Assembly: GCA_030263665.1 (NCBI GenBank)
Contig: SZPK01000012.1
Location: forward strand, 1 to 64,000
Length of the DNA: 64,000 nt
DNA from: Villigracilis sp024434165
GTDB taxonomy: Bacteria > Chloroflexota > Anaerolineae > Anaerolineales > Villigracilaceae
Direction of reading: 5' to 3'
Numbering within the stretch: the stretch's first letter is position 1; each line of letters opens with the position of its first letter. The translations under genes were made by a program, and so were the position numbers. A model generated the notes under the pieces. The model saw nothing but the letters and a program-made list of their open reading frames with translations, was not told the DNA's origin and ran no database searches. Below are positions 51,587-59,941 of this stretch, one piece after another.

Positions 51587-52504
51587 TTATTTATTTGCAG
51601 GTGTGATCTCTTTTGTGGTGGCATCAAGCCACCATTTTTTATTTTCGCTATCTTCCAAAAGAATTTGCCTTTCAACATTCCATTCAATAGGTCTGAAGCT
51701 TTCCTCACTGTTATCAACCAAGATTGTTTGCTGACCCGTTTCCGGAAAGAGTTGAAAAATATAGCTGAATGGGAAGATCAACTCACATGCTCCTATATAG
51801 TGAGCATAAATAAGCGATTTTCCATCAGGCGACCAATATATATCACTTGTATCTGTTACAAAATTCTGAGGATTTTCAACTTTAGGCAATTGGAAAGTCG
51901 TAGTAGTTTTTTCTTCAAAATCAAGAATGGATACATTTCCACCAAAAGTACCGATATACGCTAGTTTTTCCTCATCTGGGGATAAAGCCATCCAAGTTGC
52001 TTTATCGTCTCGCAATGTGACTTCTTCACCATTCGATAAATCGAACTTGATTAGGTCAAGCCCACCGGGTTGGAAATACCCAAAGCAACCGTCATTAAAT
52101 GTTGGTAAATGGGAATAATATAAATACTTACCATCCTGCGACCATTTGAAAATATATGGATATGTAAATCCCGGAAGCGGGTTGTCGTCTTTATTAACAT
52201 CCTTCTGCTCAATAATCCAGCTATGATTATTATGATTACGAGAGACCTTGAAGAGCAAGTCTTTAGAAGTTTCACTTGATGTGAGTATAACTGTTCCTGT
52301 CCACTCCCCATTTGGAGATGCATTTTCTTGAAAGACAACCGTTTCGGCAATTGGTGTACTTGTCATAGTAGGAGTTACGGTTGGCAAAGAAGTAGGAGTA
52401 CTAATCTCTGTAAACTCAGGCTGAACTGGTATCTCTGGGGTTGGTTGACAACTTACCAAGGCAAAAAGAATGATCAGTGATAAGAGCTTTACTTTTAGCT
52501 GCAT
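51587..52504 (-). CDS. Secreted lipoprotein with TolB/WD40-like repeats
   Basis: A 305-residue protein. It opens with a lipoprotein signal peptide (LLSLIILFALVSC), the last Cys being the lipidation site. A Pro/Thr linker (STPTSLPTVTPTMTSTP) follows, then a beta-propeller-like region: repeats with WSQDGKYLYYS, LSPDEEKLAYIG, WSPDGKSLIYA, the SPDGK-like motif of TolB/WD40-like propellers. It probably sits on the outer face of the membrane. The gene is visibly more AT-rich than its neighbours and is separated from them by a 110-base gap on one side, so it may be a late arrival. Confidence 0.7.
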   Translation of the reverse strand: MQLKVKLLSLIILFALVSCQPTPEIPVQPEFTEISTPTSLPTVTPTMTSTPIAETVVFQENASPNGEWTGTVILTSSETSKDLLFKVSRNHNNHSWIIEQKDVNKDDNPLPGFTYPYIFKWSQDGKYLYYSHLPTFNDGCFGYFQPGGLDLIKFDLSNGEEVTLRDDKATWMALSPDEEKLAYIGTFGGNVSILDFEEKTTTTFQLPKVENPQNFVTDTSDIYWSPDGKSLIYAHYIGACELIFPFSYIFQLFPETGQQTILVDNSEESFRPIEWNVERQILLEDSENKKWWLDATTKEITPANK

Positions 52505-52530
52505 ATTTATTCACTCCCATTCTAAAAAGC

Positions 52531-53694
52531 TTAAAATTTACATACCTTTTGTATTGTTGTCATCACCCGCTCTTCGCGTTTGACCCACGTCAACTGCTCC
52601 ACATCCACCCGCGCTTGCGCACCCAACGCCAACCGGCGCGGCTCATCGGCAAGCAACGACTCAATCGCCGCTCTCCAATTTCCTATTCCCCATTCCCTAT
52701 TCCTTTCCTCCACCGGCTCCACCAACACCGCATTCCCCTCATTCAACACCTCGCGTATCGAAGGCAAATCCGCCGAAACGATTCCCCGTCCCGCCGCCAT
52801 GTACTCGAACATCTTCATCGGGTTGATGACCTCGGCAATATCCTGTCCGCTCGAAGCCTCGATGGAACGCGAGTATGGCATCAGCAGCACATCCGCTGCC
52901 GCCTGATACAACGGAATCGACTCATGCTTCACAAAGCCGGTCATCGTCACGTTGGTCATTTTGGATTCATTCAATTTTCCGCGCCAAAAATCCACCAACT
53001 CGGGCGTGCCGCCCACCCAGAGGAAATTCACGTTCGGCATTTGCTTTGCCAACTCAAAGAGCAAATCCGCGCCGCGCCCGGGGTAAATGTGACCTGTGAA
53101 TCCAACGGTCAACCCCTCTTTCAAATTCAATTGACGACGCGCTTCGATGGGACTGGGCAAACCCGCATACTTCTCCAACTCGACGCCGTTCGGCGCGAGC
53201 AATACCGCTTCATTCGGGAACTGGTAGTTGGTCGAGCGCTCCAAAGCCTTTCTCAACGCTGACGTGGTGACCGTCATTACTTTGGGAGTCTTCTGCTTCC
53301 AAAACTGTCTCATCCACCACACGCCGAGTTTGCCGGAATTGTCCGCGTGCATTTCGAGCACCACGGGGTAGCCCATCCACGCGCCCAACGCCGCGGACTG
53401 GGGCAGCCAGGTGTAGATCAACTCCGCGCCAAATTTCTTCGCAGCCCGCTGGGCATGGACGATAAAGTCGAGGCGTTTGAGTCCGCTGATGGACGGGAGC
53501 AATTCAAGGTCGGGTGTGAGGCGTAATCCGTAATGCGTGAGGAGCGTCTCTTTAGATACAGGTTTCGCCTCAGCAGGCGCGAACATCTTGAGATCATGTC
53601 CCAATTGAAGCAATGCCTGAGCAACCTTCATCGCCTGAATCGAATTGGCGGTGAGAGATGGAATCCTTGAATTTGTGATGAGCGCGATTTTCAT
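52531..53694 (-). CDS. GT4-family glycosyltransferase
   Basis: A 387-residue GT-B enzyme. The N-terminal half has MKIALITNSRIPSLTANSIQAMKVA and a HADNSGKLGVWW segment. The C-terminal half has VGFTGHIYPGRGADLLFELA (donor-binding start), LWVGGTPE, LLMPYSRSIEASSGQDIAEVINPMKMFEYMAAGRGIVSADLP, with the E-x7-E role taken by a late Glu (PMKMFEYMAAG), as in some GT4 enzymes. It lies 2 bases after the wzx stop. The end (VCKF) is short and clean. Confidence 0.84.
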   Translation of the reverse strand: MKIALITNSRIPSLTANSIQAMKVAQALLQLGHDLKMFAPAEAKPVSKETLLTHYGLRLTPDLELLPSISGLKRLDFIVHAQRAAKKFGAELIYTWLPQSAALGAWMGYPVVLEMHADNSGKLGVWWMRQFWKQKTPKVMTVTTSALRKALERSTNYQFPNEAVLLAPNGVELEKYAGLPSPIEARRQLNLKEGLTVGFTGHIYPGRGADLLFELAKQMPNVNFLWVGGTPELVDFWRGKLNESKMTNVTMTGFVKHESIPLYQAAADVLLMPYSRSIEASSGQDIAEVINPMKMFEYMAAGRGIVSADLPSIREVLNEGNAVLVEPVEERNREWGIGNWRAAIESLLADEPRRLALGAQARVDVEQLTWVKREERVMTTIQKVCKF

Positions 53695-53695
53695 C

Positions 53696-55012
53696 CTATT
53701 CCCTATTCCCTATTTCCTTCAACCCACGCAGCACCATCGTCCCCACTGAGGCAATGTAATAGAACGAGAGCAGACCGCCCGCCGCCGCGACCCCATAAAC
53801 CGGCACAAGCCAGAATGAAAGCGCGAGTTTGATGATGCCTGCCGCGAGTGTGACATAGACAGGGAACTCCGGCAAACCGAGCGCCAACAATAGCGGACGA
53901 TTCCAAAAGAGGATGTAATTGAAGACCAAGCCGATGGTCAGCGCAACGAGGGCGGGGTAGGCAGCGAGATATTCTTTACCCGAATAAATTTGAATGACCC
54001 AATGACCAAAGAGAATCAAGCCCGCGCCAATGGCAATGTTATAGGCAAATGAAAACGCGGTGATTTTTTTGAGAAAACTTTTGAGCCTGCCCCATGCTTT
54101 TTCAACTGCAAGTTTATTGATCTCCGGGAAGGTCGTGGCAATCAGCGGGTCGGCGGGGATGGCGAGGAAATGCGTGATGGTGTATGCCACGCGATAATAT
54201 CCAACCGCAGTGGTATTGAGAAAGAAGCCCACCCAGATCAACTCACTCTCGCGGAATAGTTTGATGATGGTCGCGCTGATGTTGGAACTGAACGCAAAGC
54301 GGAAAATTTCTCTGCGCGCCGTGAGTTTTGAGAAGGGCGTGCGCCACCATCCGCTGCCGAGTTTTTCTTTTAGTTGCTTTTGAGCGAGAGCGAAAAGTCC
54401 CAGTCCAAGAATGGATTTGCCAATGAGATAAGCAATCAAAACTATGGTGATACTGCCGCCGAAAAAGAACGCCCCCGTGATAATGAGTGTGGTAACGATG
54501 GCTTGAATTAAATTGACCGTCCCCTGTAAGTTGATCTTTTCAGTGATCTGCAAAACGCCTGTGGATGTTTCGGTATTAAAGTTCGCCAGCAGGTTGATGG
54601 CAAAGACCGTGAACATCCATGCAATGTCGGGGGTCTTGGCAAGGTATGTTTCAGCAAGCTGCGCAGTGAAAAGCACAACGAGAAATGCAACGAGCGAAAC
54701 TGCGGCTTCGGTCAGCCCGGCAGCTTTGAGCAAGGCAGAGGCTTTTTCTTTTTCCTGCTTGTTCAGGTATTCGCCGCCATAGCGCACCACCAACTCGCCC
54801 ATGCGAAACGAGAAGATGCTGTTCACCGTCGAAGCGAACGCCATCACCACGCCGATGAGACCGAACCCAGCCGGTCCGAGCAGGCGCGTCGCCATGATGC
54901 CCTGCACTACGCTGAGTCCCAGTGCGAGGGTGTTGTTGCTGAACAACGATCCGCTGGAGCGCAGCACTCTGGCAAACAGTGGGTCATTTTTGAATTTGGA
55001 GAGAAGGGACAT
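53696..55012 (-). CDS. wzx: Wzx-type polysaccharide flippase (MATE-like/oligosaccharide flippase family)
   Basis: A 438-residue protein with about 12 membrane segments. It begins with SGSLFSNNTLALGLSVVQGIMATRLLGPAGFGLIGV, the helix 1-2 signature of polysaccharide flippases, and shows FSSNISATIIKLFRESELIWVGFFL and a two-fold pseudo-repeat (PLIATTFPEINKLAVE). It should flip lipid-linked oligosaccharide from the cytoplasmic to the outer face for Wzy-type polymerisation. With Wzm/Wzt also present, two export routes coexist in the window. A hairpin terminator lies upstream. Confidence 0.86.
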   Translation of the reverse strand: MSLLSKFKNDPLFARVLRSSGSLFSNNTLALGLSVVQGIMATRLLGPAGFGLIGVVMAFASTVNSIFSFRMGELVVRYGGEYLNKQEKEKASALLKAAGLTEAAVSLVAFLVVLFTAQLAETYLAKTPDIAWMFTVFAINLLANFNTETSTGVLQITEKINLQGTVNLIQAIVTTLIITGAFFFGGSITIVLIAYLIGKSILGLGLFALAQKQLKEKLGSGWWRTPFSKLTARREIFRFAFSSNISATIIKLFRESELIWVGFFLNTTAVGYYRVAYTITHFLAIPADPLIATTFPEINKLAVEKAWGRLKSFLKKITAFSFAYNIAIGAGLILFGHWVIQIYSGKEYLAAYPALVALTIGLVFNYILFWNRPLLLALGLPEFPVYVTLAAGIIKLALSFWLVPVYGVAAAGGLLSFYYIASVGTMVLRGLKEIGNRE

Positions 55013-55039
55013 TGAAAGAAATTATAAACGCTTACAAAA

Positions 55040-55072
55040 AGACCTCGGAAGTCTTGCAGACTTCCGAGGTCT
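55040..55072 (-). terminator. Hairpin terminator for the epimerase gene
   Basis: A perfect 15-bp stem (AGACCTCGGAAGTCT, TGC loop) follows the epimerase stop at 55077 on the minus strand and is followed by TTTTTGTAAG. It has the form of a Rho-independent terminator and closely matches in layout the repeat at 61257-61289. Confidence 0.7.
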
Positions 55073-55076
55073 GGTA

Positions 55077-56048
55077 TTAAGGCGTCAGGACTTCCTTCGC
55101 CCAATCGCGTTCCTTGTTATACCACTTAATGAGGTTGCTCAGCCCTTCGCGCAAGTCGACCTGCGGTTCCCAGCCCAGCAGTTGCCGCGCCTTGGTCACA
55201 TCGGCTTGATTGGTGAACATATCCGCCAAATTGGGCGGACCGTACTGCACATTGGCGGATTTACCTGTCAGCTCTTCGATCATCTCAACGAGTTGATTGA
55301 TGGTAACGACTTCGTGCCCGCCGAGGTTGATGATCTCGTAGCCGAGCGGTTTCAACGCTGCAATCGTGCCGCGCGCAATGTCGTCCACATAGGTGAAGCC
55401 GCGCGATTGTTTTCCGTCGCCATTGATGCGCACCGGCAGACCCTCGCTGATCCACTGCACAAAACGGAACATGGCAAGGTCGGGTCTCCCGGCGGGACCG
55501 TATACAGTGAAATAACGCACCACCGTCACGTCAATATCATAGAGGTGATGATACGAATGCGCGAGCGCCTCCGCCCCCTTTTTGCTGGCGGCGTAGGGCT
55601 GCATCGGTTCGCTGCTGGAGGCGGTCTCCGGCGTGGGATATGGCGGGTTCTCTCCATAGATGCTGGAGGTGGACGCAAGAATGAACTTTTTGCACCCGAA
55701 CTGGCGGCAGACCTCCAGCATGTTCAACGTGCCGATGACGTTCGACTCGAGGAATGCCCAGGGGTTTTCCACGCTGTACCGCACGCCCGCCCGCGCCGCA
55801 AGATGGATCACGCCGTCGAACCTTTCATCCTTGAACAATTGAATGACCGGCTTCTCGGAAATATCGCGCCGGTGGAATTTGAATCCCGGCAGCGCCTGCA
55901 ATTTCTTCAGGCGGTATTCCTTCATGCGCGGATCGTACGCATCGTTGACGTTGTCAATGCCAACGACGGTATGACCCTGTTCCAGAAGCATTTCCGAGGT
56001 CCGCGCGCCGATGAACCCCGCCGCGCCTGTCACCAAATAATGCGCCAT
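55077..56048 (-). CDS. UDP-glucuronate 4-epimerase-like SDR enzyme
   Basis: A 323-residue extended SDR. It has LVTGAAGFIGARTSEMLLEQGHTVVGIDN, the HLAARAGVRYSVENPWAFL block, ASTSSIYGENPPY and the YAASKKGAEA pair, then the VRYFTVYGPAGRPDLAMFRFVQWI block, RGFTYVDDIARG. These are the hallmarks of the UDP-glucuronate 4-epimerase type (GAE or capsule type), with UDP-GlcNAc(A) 4-epimerases (WbpP) as a close alternative. It may act on the product of the dehydrogenase encoded just upstream (56117-57439), interconverting gluco- and galacto-configured uronic acids. Confidence 0.84.
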   Translation of the reverse strand: MAHYLVTGAAGFIGARTSEMLLEQGHTVVGIDNVNDAYDPRMKEYRLKKLQALPGFKFHRRDISEKPVIQLFKDERFDGVIHLAARAGVRYSVENPWAFLESNVIGTLNMLEVCRQFGCKKFILASTSSIYGENPPYPTPETASSSEPMQPYAASKKGAEALAHSYHHLYDIDVTVVRYFTVYGPAGRPDLAMFRFVQWISEGLPVRINGDGKQSRGFTYVDDIARGTIAALKPLGYEIINLGGHEVVTINQLVEMIEELTGKSANVQYGPPNLADMFTNQADVTKARQLLGWEPQVDLREGLSNLIKWYNKERDWAKEVLTP

Positions 56049-56116
56049 TCAATCTCCAAGAGCTGCAATTCCCCAATTACAGAATTACAAAATTACGTAA
56101 TTGGGGAATTGAGTAA

Positions 56117-57439
56117 TTAAAGCCGCTCCACCTTCTCGTTATTCCTGCCCAATTTACCGGTGGCATTGCGCGAATCGAATACGAACTTTGCCGCATTGAC
56201 TATCGCCTCGTAATCGTACACCCTGTGGTTGGTGACGATCACCACCACATCCGCCTCCCTCACGGATTTCATCAGGTCCTTCACGCTGTCCATGTGCCAG
56301 CCGTCGTATTCGTGATGAATGTGCGGGATGTACGGGTCGTGATATTCGACCGCCGCACCCTTCTTCTGCAGCAGACCGATCACGTCCAGCGCCGGAGATT
56401 CGCGCACATCGTCAATATCCGGCTTGTACGCCGCGCCCAAAACCAGCGCTTTGGAGCCTTTCAACGTCTTCCCGCGGTCGTTCATCGCCTCCAGCACGCG
56501 GTTGACCACATAGCGCGGCATGTTCGTATTGATCTCGGAAGCCAGCTCGATGAAGCGGGCGTTGTAGTTGAACGACTTCATCTTCCACGAGAGATACAGC
56601 GGGTCAATCGGAATGCAGTGCCCGCCCAAGCCGGGACCGGGCGTAAACTTCATGAAGCCAAAGGGTTTGGTCGCGGCGGCGTCAATCACCTCCCACACAT
56701 CCACGCCGAGGTATTCGCACATGATCGCCAGTTCATTGACCAGACCGATATTGATCATGCGGAACGTGTTCTCCAGCAGTTTCGACATCTCCGCCGCCTC
56801 CGCCGAGGAGACGCGGTGCACGGTTTGGATGGCGCCCTCGTACCAGGCGGCTGCCACCTCGCCGCACGCTTCGGTGATGCCGCCCATCACCTTGGGCGTG
56901 TTGATCGTGGTCCAATCCTCGCGTCCCGGGTCCACGCGCTCCGGCGAGAAGGCAAGGAACCAATCCTCGCCCACCTTCAGGCTGTACTCTGTTCCCAGTT
57001 TCGGCAGGAGCAGTTCGCGCGTCGTGCCGGGATACGTGGTGGATTCCAGCACCACCACCATGCCCTTGTGCATGTACCTGCTCAACTCCTCCATCGCAGA
57101 GATGATGAACGACATATCCGGGTCGCCGGTTTGACGAAGGGGCGTCGGCACACAAATGCTGACCGCATCCATGTCTTTCAACACGGAAAAATCCGTGGTG
57201 GCGGTGAGCAATCCATCCTTGACCAGACCGGCAACATCGTCGGTTTTGACATCCGGGATGTACGACTCGCCCTTGTTCAGCGAATCCACCTTGCGCTTGT
57301 CCGGGTCCACGCCGGTGACGTGAAAACCCGCCTGACCGAACACAACCGCCAGCGGCAAGCCGACGTATCCCAACCCCAAAATGGCGACTTTGGCATTCTT
57401 TTCCTTCAGTTTTTTGATGAGGGTATCTTTGGTTGACAT
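56117..57439 (-). CDS. wbpA: UDP-N-acetylglucosamine/UDP-ManNAc 6-dehydrogenase, WbpA-like
   Basis: A 440-residue NAD-dependent nucleotide-sugar dehydrogenase. The Rossmann start is VAILGLGYVGLPLAVVFGQAG. It has VPTPLRQTGDPDMSF, VVLESTTYPGTT, AFSPERVDPGRE, the SKLLENTFRMINIGLVNELA block with the structural Asn, the GPGLGGHCIPIDPLYL block with the catalytic Cys, and the late VLGAAYKPDIDDVRESPAL. The layout is that of WbpA/WbpO/WecC rather than Ugd. It should oxidise UDP-GlcNAc (or UDP-ManNAc) to the uronic acid and so supply WbpB, WbpE and WbpD at 36-39 kb. A clear SD (AAAGGA) precedes the ATG. Confidence 0.86.
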   Translation of the reverse strand: MSTKDTLIKKLKEKNAKVAILGLGYVGLPLAVVFGQAGFHVTGVDPDKRKVDSLNKGESYIPDVKTDDVAGLVKDGLLTATTDFSVLKDMDAVSICVPTPLRQTGDPDMSFIISAMEELSRYMHKGMVVVLESTTYPGTTRELLLPKLGTEYSLKVGEDWFLAFSPERVDPGREDWTTINTPKVMGGITEACGEVAAAWYEGAIQTVHRVSSAEAAEMSKLLENTFRMINIGLVNELAIMCEYLGVDVWEVIDAAATKPFGFMKFTPGPGLGGHCIPIDPLYLSWKMKSFNYNARFIELASEINTNMPRYVVNRVLEAMNDRGKTLKGSKALVLGAAYKPDIDDVRESPALDVIGLLQKKGAAVEYHDPYIPHIHHEYDGWHMDSVKDLMKSVREADVVVIVTNHRVYDYEAIVNAAKFVFDSRNATGKLGRNNEKVERL

Positions 57440-57492
57440 TTTTCCTTTGATCCTGTACGGCAGCCCTTTGTTTTCGCGGCGCAGCCGGCGTT

Positions 57493-57514
57493 CGCAAGAT
57501 AAATCCTGCGGTAC
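57493..57514. repeat. REP-like palindrome with GTAC edge
   Basis: CGCAAGAT/ATCCTGCG (AA loop, one mismatch) is followed by GTAC. It lies in the 75-base gap between the UDG gene (stop 57515) and the wbpA-like gene start at 57439. Confidence 0.55.
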
Positions 57515-58153
57515 TTAAAACAAACTCAATTGCTTCGGCTTCTCAGGTTTTGGAGAAGCCCTCTTTTTCTCGACCGTTTTTCTGCCCAGCGACTTGCGCG
57601 CCTCGTCCAGCTGTTCAGGCAGCCGCGCGAAATCTGCCAGGATGGACGGCTTCAACGCCGCCTGATGCAGCGCCGCCGCCGGGTGGAACATGGGAATCAC
57701 AAACCGCTCGCCGACCTTGTGCATTTGCCCGTGCACGGCGGTGATTTTCGCCCCGGGAATGAACCTGCCCATCGAAAAGCGTCCCAGAGTCACAATGATA
57801 CTCGGATTGACGGCTTGTATCTGCGCTTCGAGGTACTCGCCGCACGCCGCCAGTTCATCCGCCTGCGGGTCGCGGTTGCCCGGCGGGCGGCATTTGACCA
57901 CATTGGCGATAAAAACATCCGAACGGTTCAACTCCGCCTGCGCCAGCAGCTGGTCCAGAAATTTTCCAGAAGCGCCCACGAACGGACGCCCCTGCTCATC
58001 TTCGTGAAAACCGGGTCCCTCGCCAATGAACATAATCTCCGCATCCGCCGGACCTTCGCCCGCCACCGCCCGCTTCCGCGACTCGTGCAGGGCACACTTC
58101 GTACAGACGGCAACTTCCTTTGCAATGCGGGCGAGGGTCGGTTCGGCGCTCAT
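57515..58153 (-). CDS. Family 4 uracil-DNA glycosylase with a [4Fe-4S] cluster
   Basis: A 212-residue enzyme. Four Cys of the iron-sulphur site fit the family spacing: Cys17 and Cys20 (CTKC), Cys88 (KCRPPGNRDP) and Cys104 (AACGEY). Motif A is GEGPGFHEDEQGRPFVG at residues 44-60, and motif B is HPAAAL near residue 157. It removes uracil from DNA in base-excision repair. The C-terminus is a Lys-rich tail (KKRASPKPEKPKQLSLF), which ends in QLSLF, a match to a clamp-binding QxxLF motif. It follows rimI with no gap (TGAATG). Confidence 0.9.
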   Translation of the reverse strand: MSAEPTLARIAKEVAVCTKCALHESRKRAVAGEGPADAEIMFIGEGPGFHEDEQGRPFVGASGKFLDQLLAQAELNRSDVFIANVVKCRPPGNRDPQADELAACGEYLEAQIQAVNPSIIVTLGRFSMGRFIPGAKITAVHGQMHKVGERFVIPMFHPAAALHQAALKPSILADFARLPEQLDEARKSLGRKTVEKKRASPKPEKPKQLSLF

Positions 58154-58654
58154 TCAGGCTCCTTGCAGATGCCCCAGATCGTTCAACGTCATCAGGATGG
58201 CATCCTCGTTATTGTCCTTGTAATATTCCTTGCGGCGTCCGTCTTCCACAAAGCCGAAATCGCGGTACATCTTCCGCGCGATGATGTTGCTCTCGCGCAC
58301 CTCCAAAAACGACTTTACCGCGCCCTCCCTCCGTGCGGCGAGCAGGGCGTGCAAGAGCAGGCGTTTTCCAATTCCGCGCCGGCGATGCTCCGGGTGCGTG
58401 GCAATCGTGGCAATGTGCAGTTCGTCCACGATCAACCAGCCGACGATCAACGCAACTACGCGCCCGCCGCTCTCCGCCACCCAGCAGCGGGAAGCCGCAT
58501 TATCCGTCAACTCGAATTGGAAGGAACGCGGGGGCCACGGCAGTGAAAACGAAACCTGGTCAATTGCAACCACCTGGTCGAGATCGTTCAACGTCATTTT
58601 ACGAATAAAAAGACCCGGCGGGTCTTCGCGATATCTTTGCTCATCCGGATTCAT
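58154..58654 (-). CDS. rimI: Ribosomal-protein alanine N-acetyltransferase family (GNAT)
   Basis: A 166-residue GNAT. The acetyl-CoA motif A is HRRRGIGKRLLLHAL near residue 90, after ATHPEHRRRG. LEVRESNIIARKMYRDFGFVEDGRRKEYY is the typical RimI C-terminal block with N-x-x-A-x-x-x-Y and the late YY. Together with tsaB and tsaE this is the usual neighbourhood of rimI in bacteria (family knowledge). It likely acetylates the N-terminus of ribosomal protein S18 or other proteins. The upstream gap to tsaB is 49 bases. Confidence 0.88.
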   Translation of the reverse strand: MNPDEQRYREDPPGLFIRKMTLNDLDQVVAIDQVSFSLPWPPRSFQFELTDNAASRCWVAESGGRVVALIVGWLIVDELHIATIATHPEHRRRGIGKRLLLHALLAARREGAVKSFLEVRESNIIARKMYRDFGFVEDGRRKEYYKDNNEDAILMTLNDLGHLQGA

Positions 58655-58703
58655 ATCTACAAAATCGTTGCGGTCGGTTCACGCATCCAGGGTCTGTCGG
58701 CGC

Positions 58704-59369
58704 TCATTGAATCGGCGTCCCCGCCACATGCAAATAGATCGGCGCAAGCGTTGCCGCGTCGTCCGTCTGGTTTTTCTGCCAGCGGCTCCATGCCAGTTCC
58801 GCCAGAACCGACGGGCGCTTCACGCAATACGCAGGCGATGCCAACTGAACCTTTTTCTTTTTGGAAATTTTTTTTCTTTCTTCGGATGTCAACTCGCCCG
58901 CGATCAAGGCAGGACCCTCGATCTCGTGCAGGAACTCATCCAACGTCCCGCTTCGCACCGGACCTTCAGCCTGCCAGCCCGACTTGTGACTTTTATATAC
59001 CCCGAAAGCGATTCGCGTCCGCCCGGCTTGCAGCACGGCGAACAGCGGATGCCTTGAAGGCGGCTGAGCCGCCGCAATGACATCCAGCGTGGGGATGCCC
59101 ATCACCGGCAGACCGCGCGCCAGCGCAATGCCCTTCACCAGCGAAAGCCCCACCCGCAAACTGGTGAACGACCCCGGACCGACCGCCACGCCCAAAGCGT
59201 TGACCTGACTCATGGTCACACCGCAGCGTTTCAAAAGTCCGGAAAGAGCCGGGGAAAGTTCGGTGGTGTGGTGCTGGCGTGTCGTCCAGGTCATTTCGCC
59301 CAGCACCTGTTCCCCATCGTACAAAGCCAGTCCAACCTGCGCGGTGGAGGTATCAACAGCCAGCAGCAT
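58704..59369 (-). CDS. tsaB: tRNA threonylcarbamoyladenosine protein TsaB
   Basis: A 221-residue ASKHA-fold protein. It starts MLLAVDTSTAQVGLALYDG, with HHTTELSPAL and GVAVGPGSFTSLRVGLSLVKGIALARGLPVMGI, the N-terminal signature of TsaB/YeaZ. It lacks the metal site of TsaD, as expected, and works with TsaD and TsaE in making t6A37 of ANN-decoding tRNAs. Its ATG overlaps the tsaE stop by 1 base (TAATG), so the two are coupled. Confidence 0.92.
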   Translation of the reverse strand: MLLAVDTSTAQVGLALYDGEQVLGEMTWTTRQHHTTELSPALSGLLKRCGVTMSQVNALGVAVGPGSFTSLRVGLSLVKGIALARGLPVMGIPTLDVIAAAQPPSRHPLFAVLQAGRTRIAFGVYKSHKSGWQAEGPVRSGTLDEFLHEIEGPALIAGELTSEERKKISKKKKVQLASPAYCVKRPSVLAELAWSRWQKNQTDDAATLAPIYLHVAGTPIQ

Positions 59370-59866
59370 TACGCGCCTCCAAACATGGAGTGGCGGATGC
59401 CGTCCAGCAGTTGATCGTAGCGTTTGCCGTGCGCGTGAAAGTTCATCCTACGATGTTCCTCCGCCATGTGTTCGAGCTGAATCCACAAATGTTCTTTGGG
59501 GATCAGGTTTCCAAGCCGTTCGGGCCATTCGATGATGAGCGCGCCGTCAGCGAGCATCGAATCGAGGTCGAGTTGTTCCGCTTCCGGCACGGAATCGAGG
59601 CGGTAGGCATCCAAATGATAGAGATGTCCGCTGTCGGCGCGGCGATACATGTTGACGAGGATGAATGTGGGACTCGAGACCGCATCGAGCGAACCCCACC
59701 CCTGCGCCAAGCCCTGCGTGATGGTGGTTTTGCCCGCCCCCAGGTTTCCTTCCAAACAAATGACATCGCCAGCCTTGAGCAAACCGCCGAGCCGTACACC
59801 AATGCGGCGAGTCTGCTCCGGGCTTCGGCTGAAAAATTCCAGCATGTGAGCATCCAGGATGGGCAT
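59369..59866 (-). CDS. tsaE: tRNA threonylcarbamoyladenosine ATPase TsaE
   Basis: A 165-residue P-loop protein of the TsaE/YjeE family: Walker A EGNLGAGKTT near residue 42, then the family marks SPTFILVNMY and YHLDAYRLDS, and a late IIEWPERLG. It drives the t6A-forming TsaBD complex. No ribosome-binding site precedes the ATG, but a TATAAT stands 9 bases upstream, so the mRNA is probably nearly leaderless. tsaB follows immediately. Confidence 0.92.
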   Translation of the reverse strand: MPILDAHMLEFFSRSPEQTRRIGVRLGGLLKAGDVICLEGNLGAGKTTITQGLAQGWGSLDAVSSPTFILVNMYRRADSGHLYHLDAYRLDSVPEAEQLDLDSMLADGALIIEWPERLGNLIPKEHLWIQLEHMAEEHRRMNFHAHGKRYDQLLDGIRHSMFGGA

Positions 59867-59875
59867 AGCGGTTGA

Positions 59876-59881
59876 ATTATA
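59876..59881 (-). promoter_or_regulatory. Candidate -10 box for tsaE
   Basis: TATAAT on the minus strand is 9 bases before the tsaE ATG with no ribosome-binding site between. Initiation about 7 bases later would give a leader of 2-3 bases. Confidence 0.5.
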
Positions 59882-59941
59882 CCCCCTGGAAAAAACCCTG
59901 CCCGTCTGCGAAGCGATTCAAACCTGTCAGGTCTGCGTGTA

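Noticed and set aside
59905..59940. A third AGACC-type palindrome
   Set aside because: Only half of the element (ACCTGTCAGGTCT) is present, so it may be a decayed copy; it is not counted.
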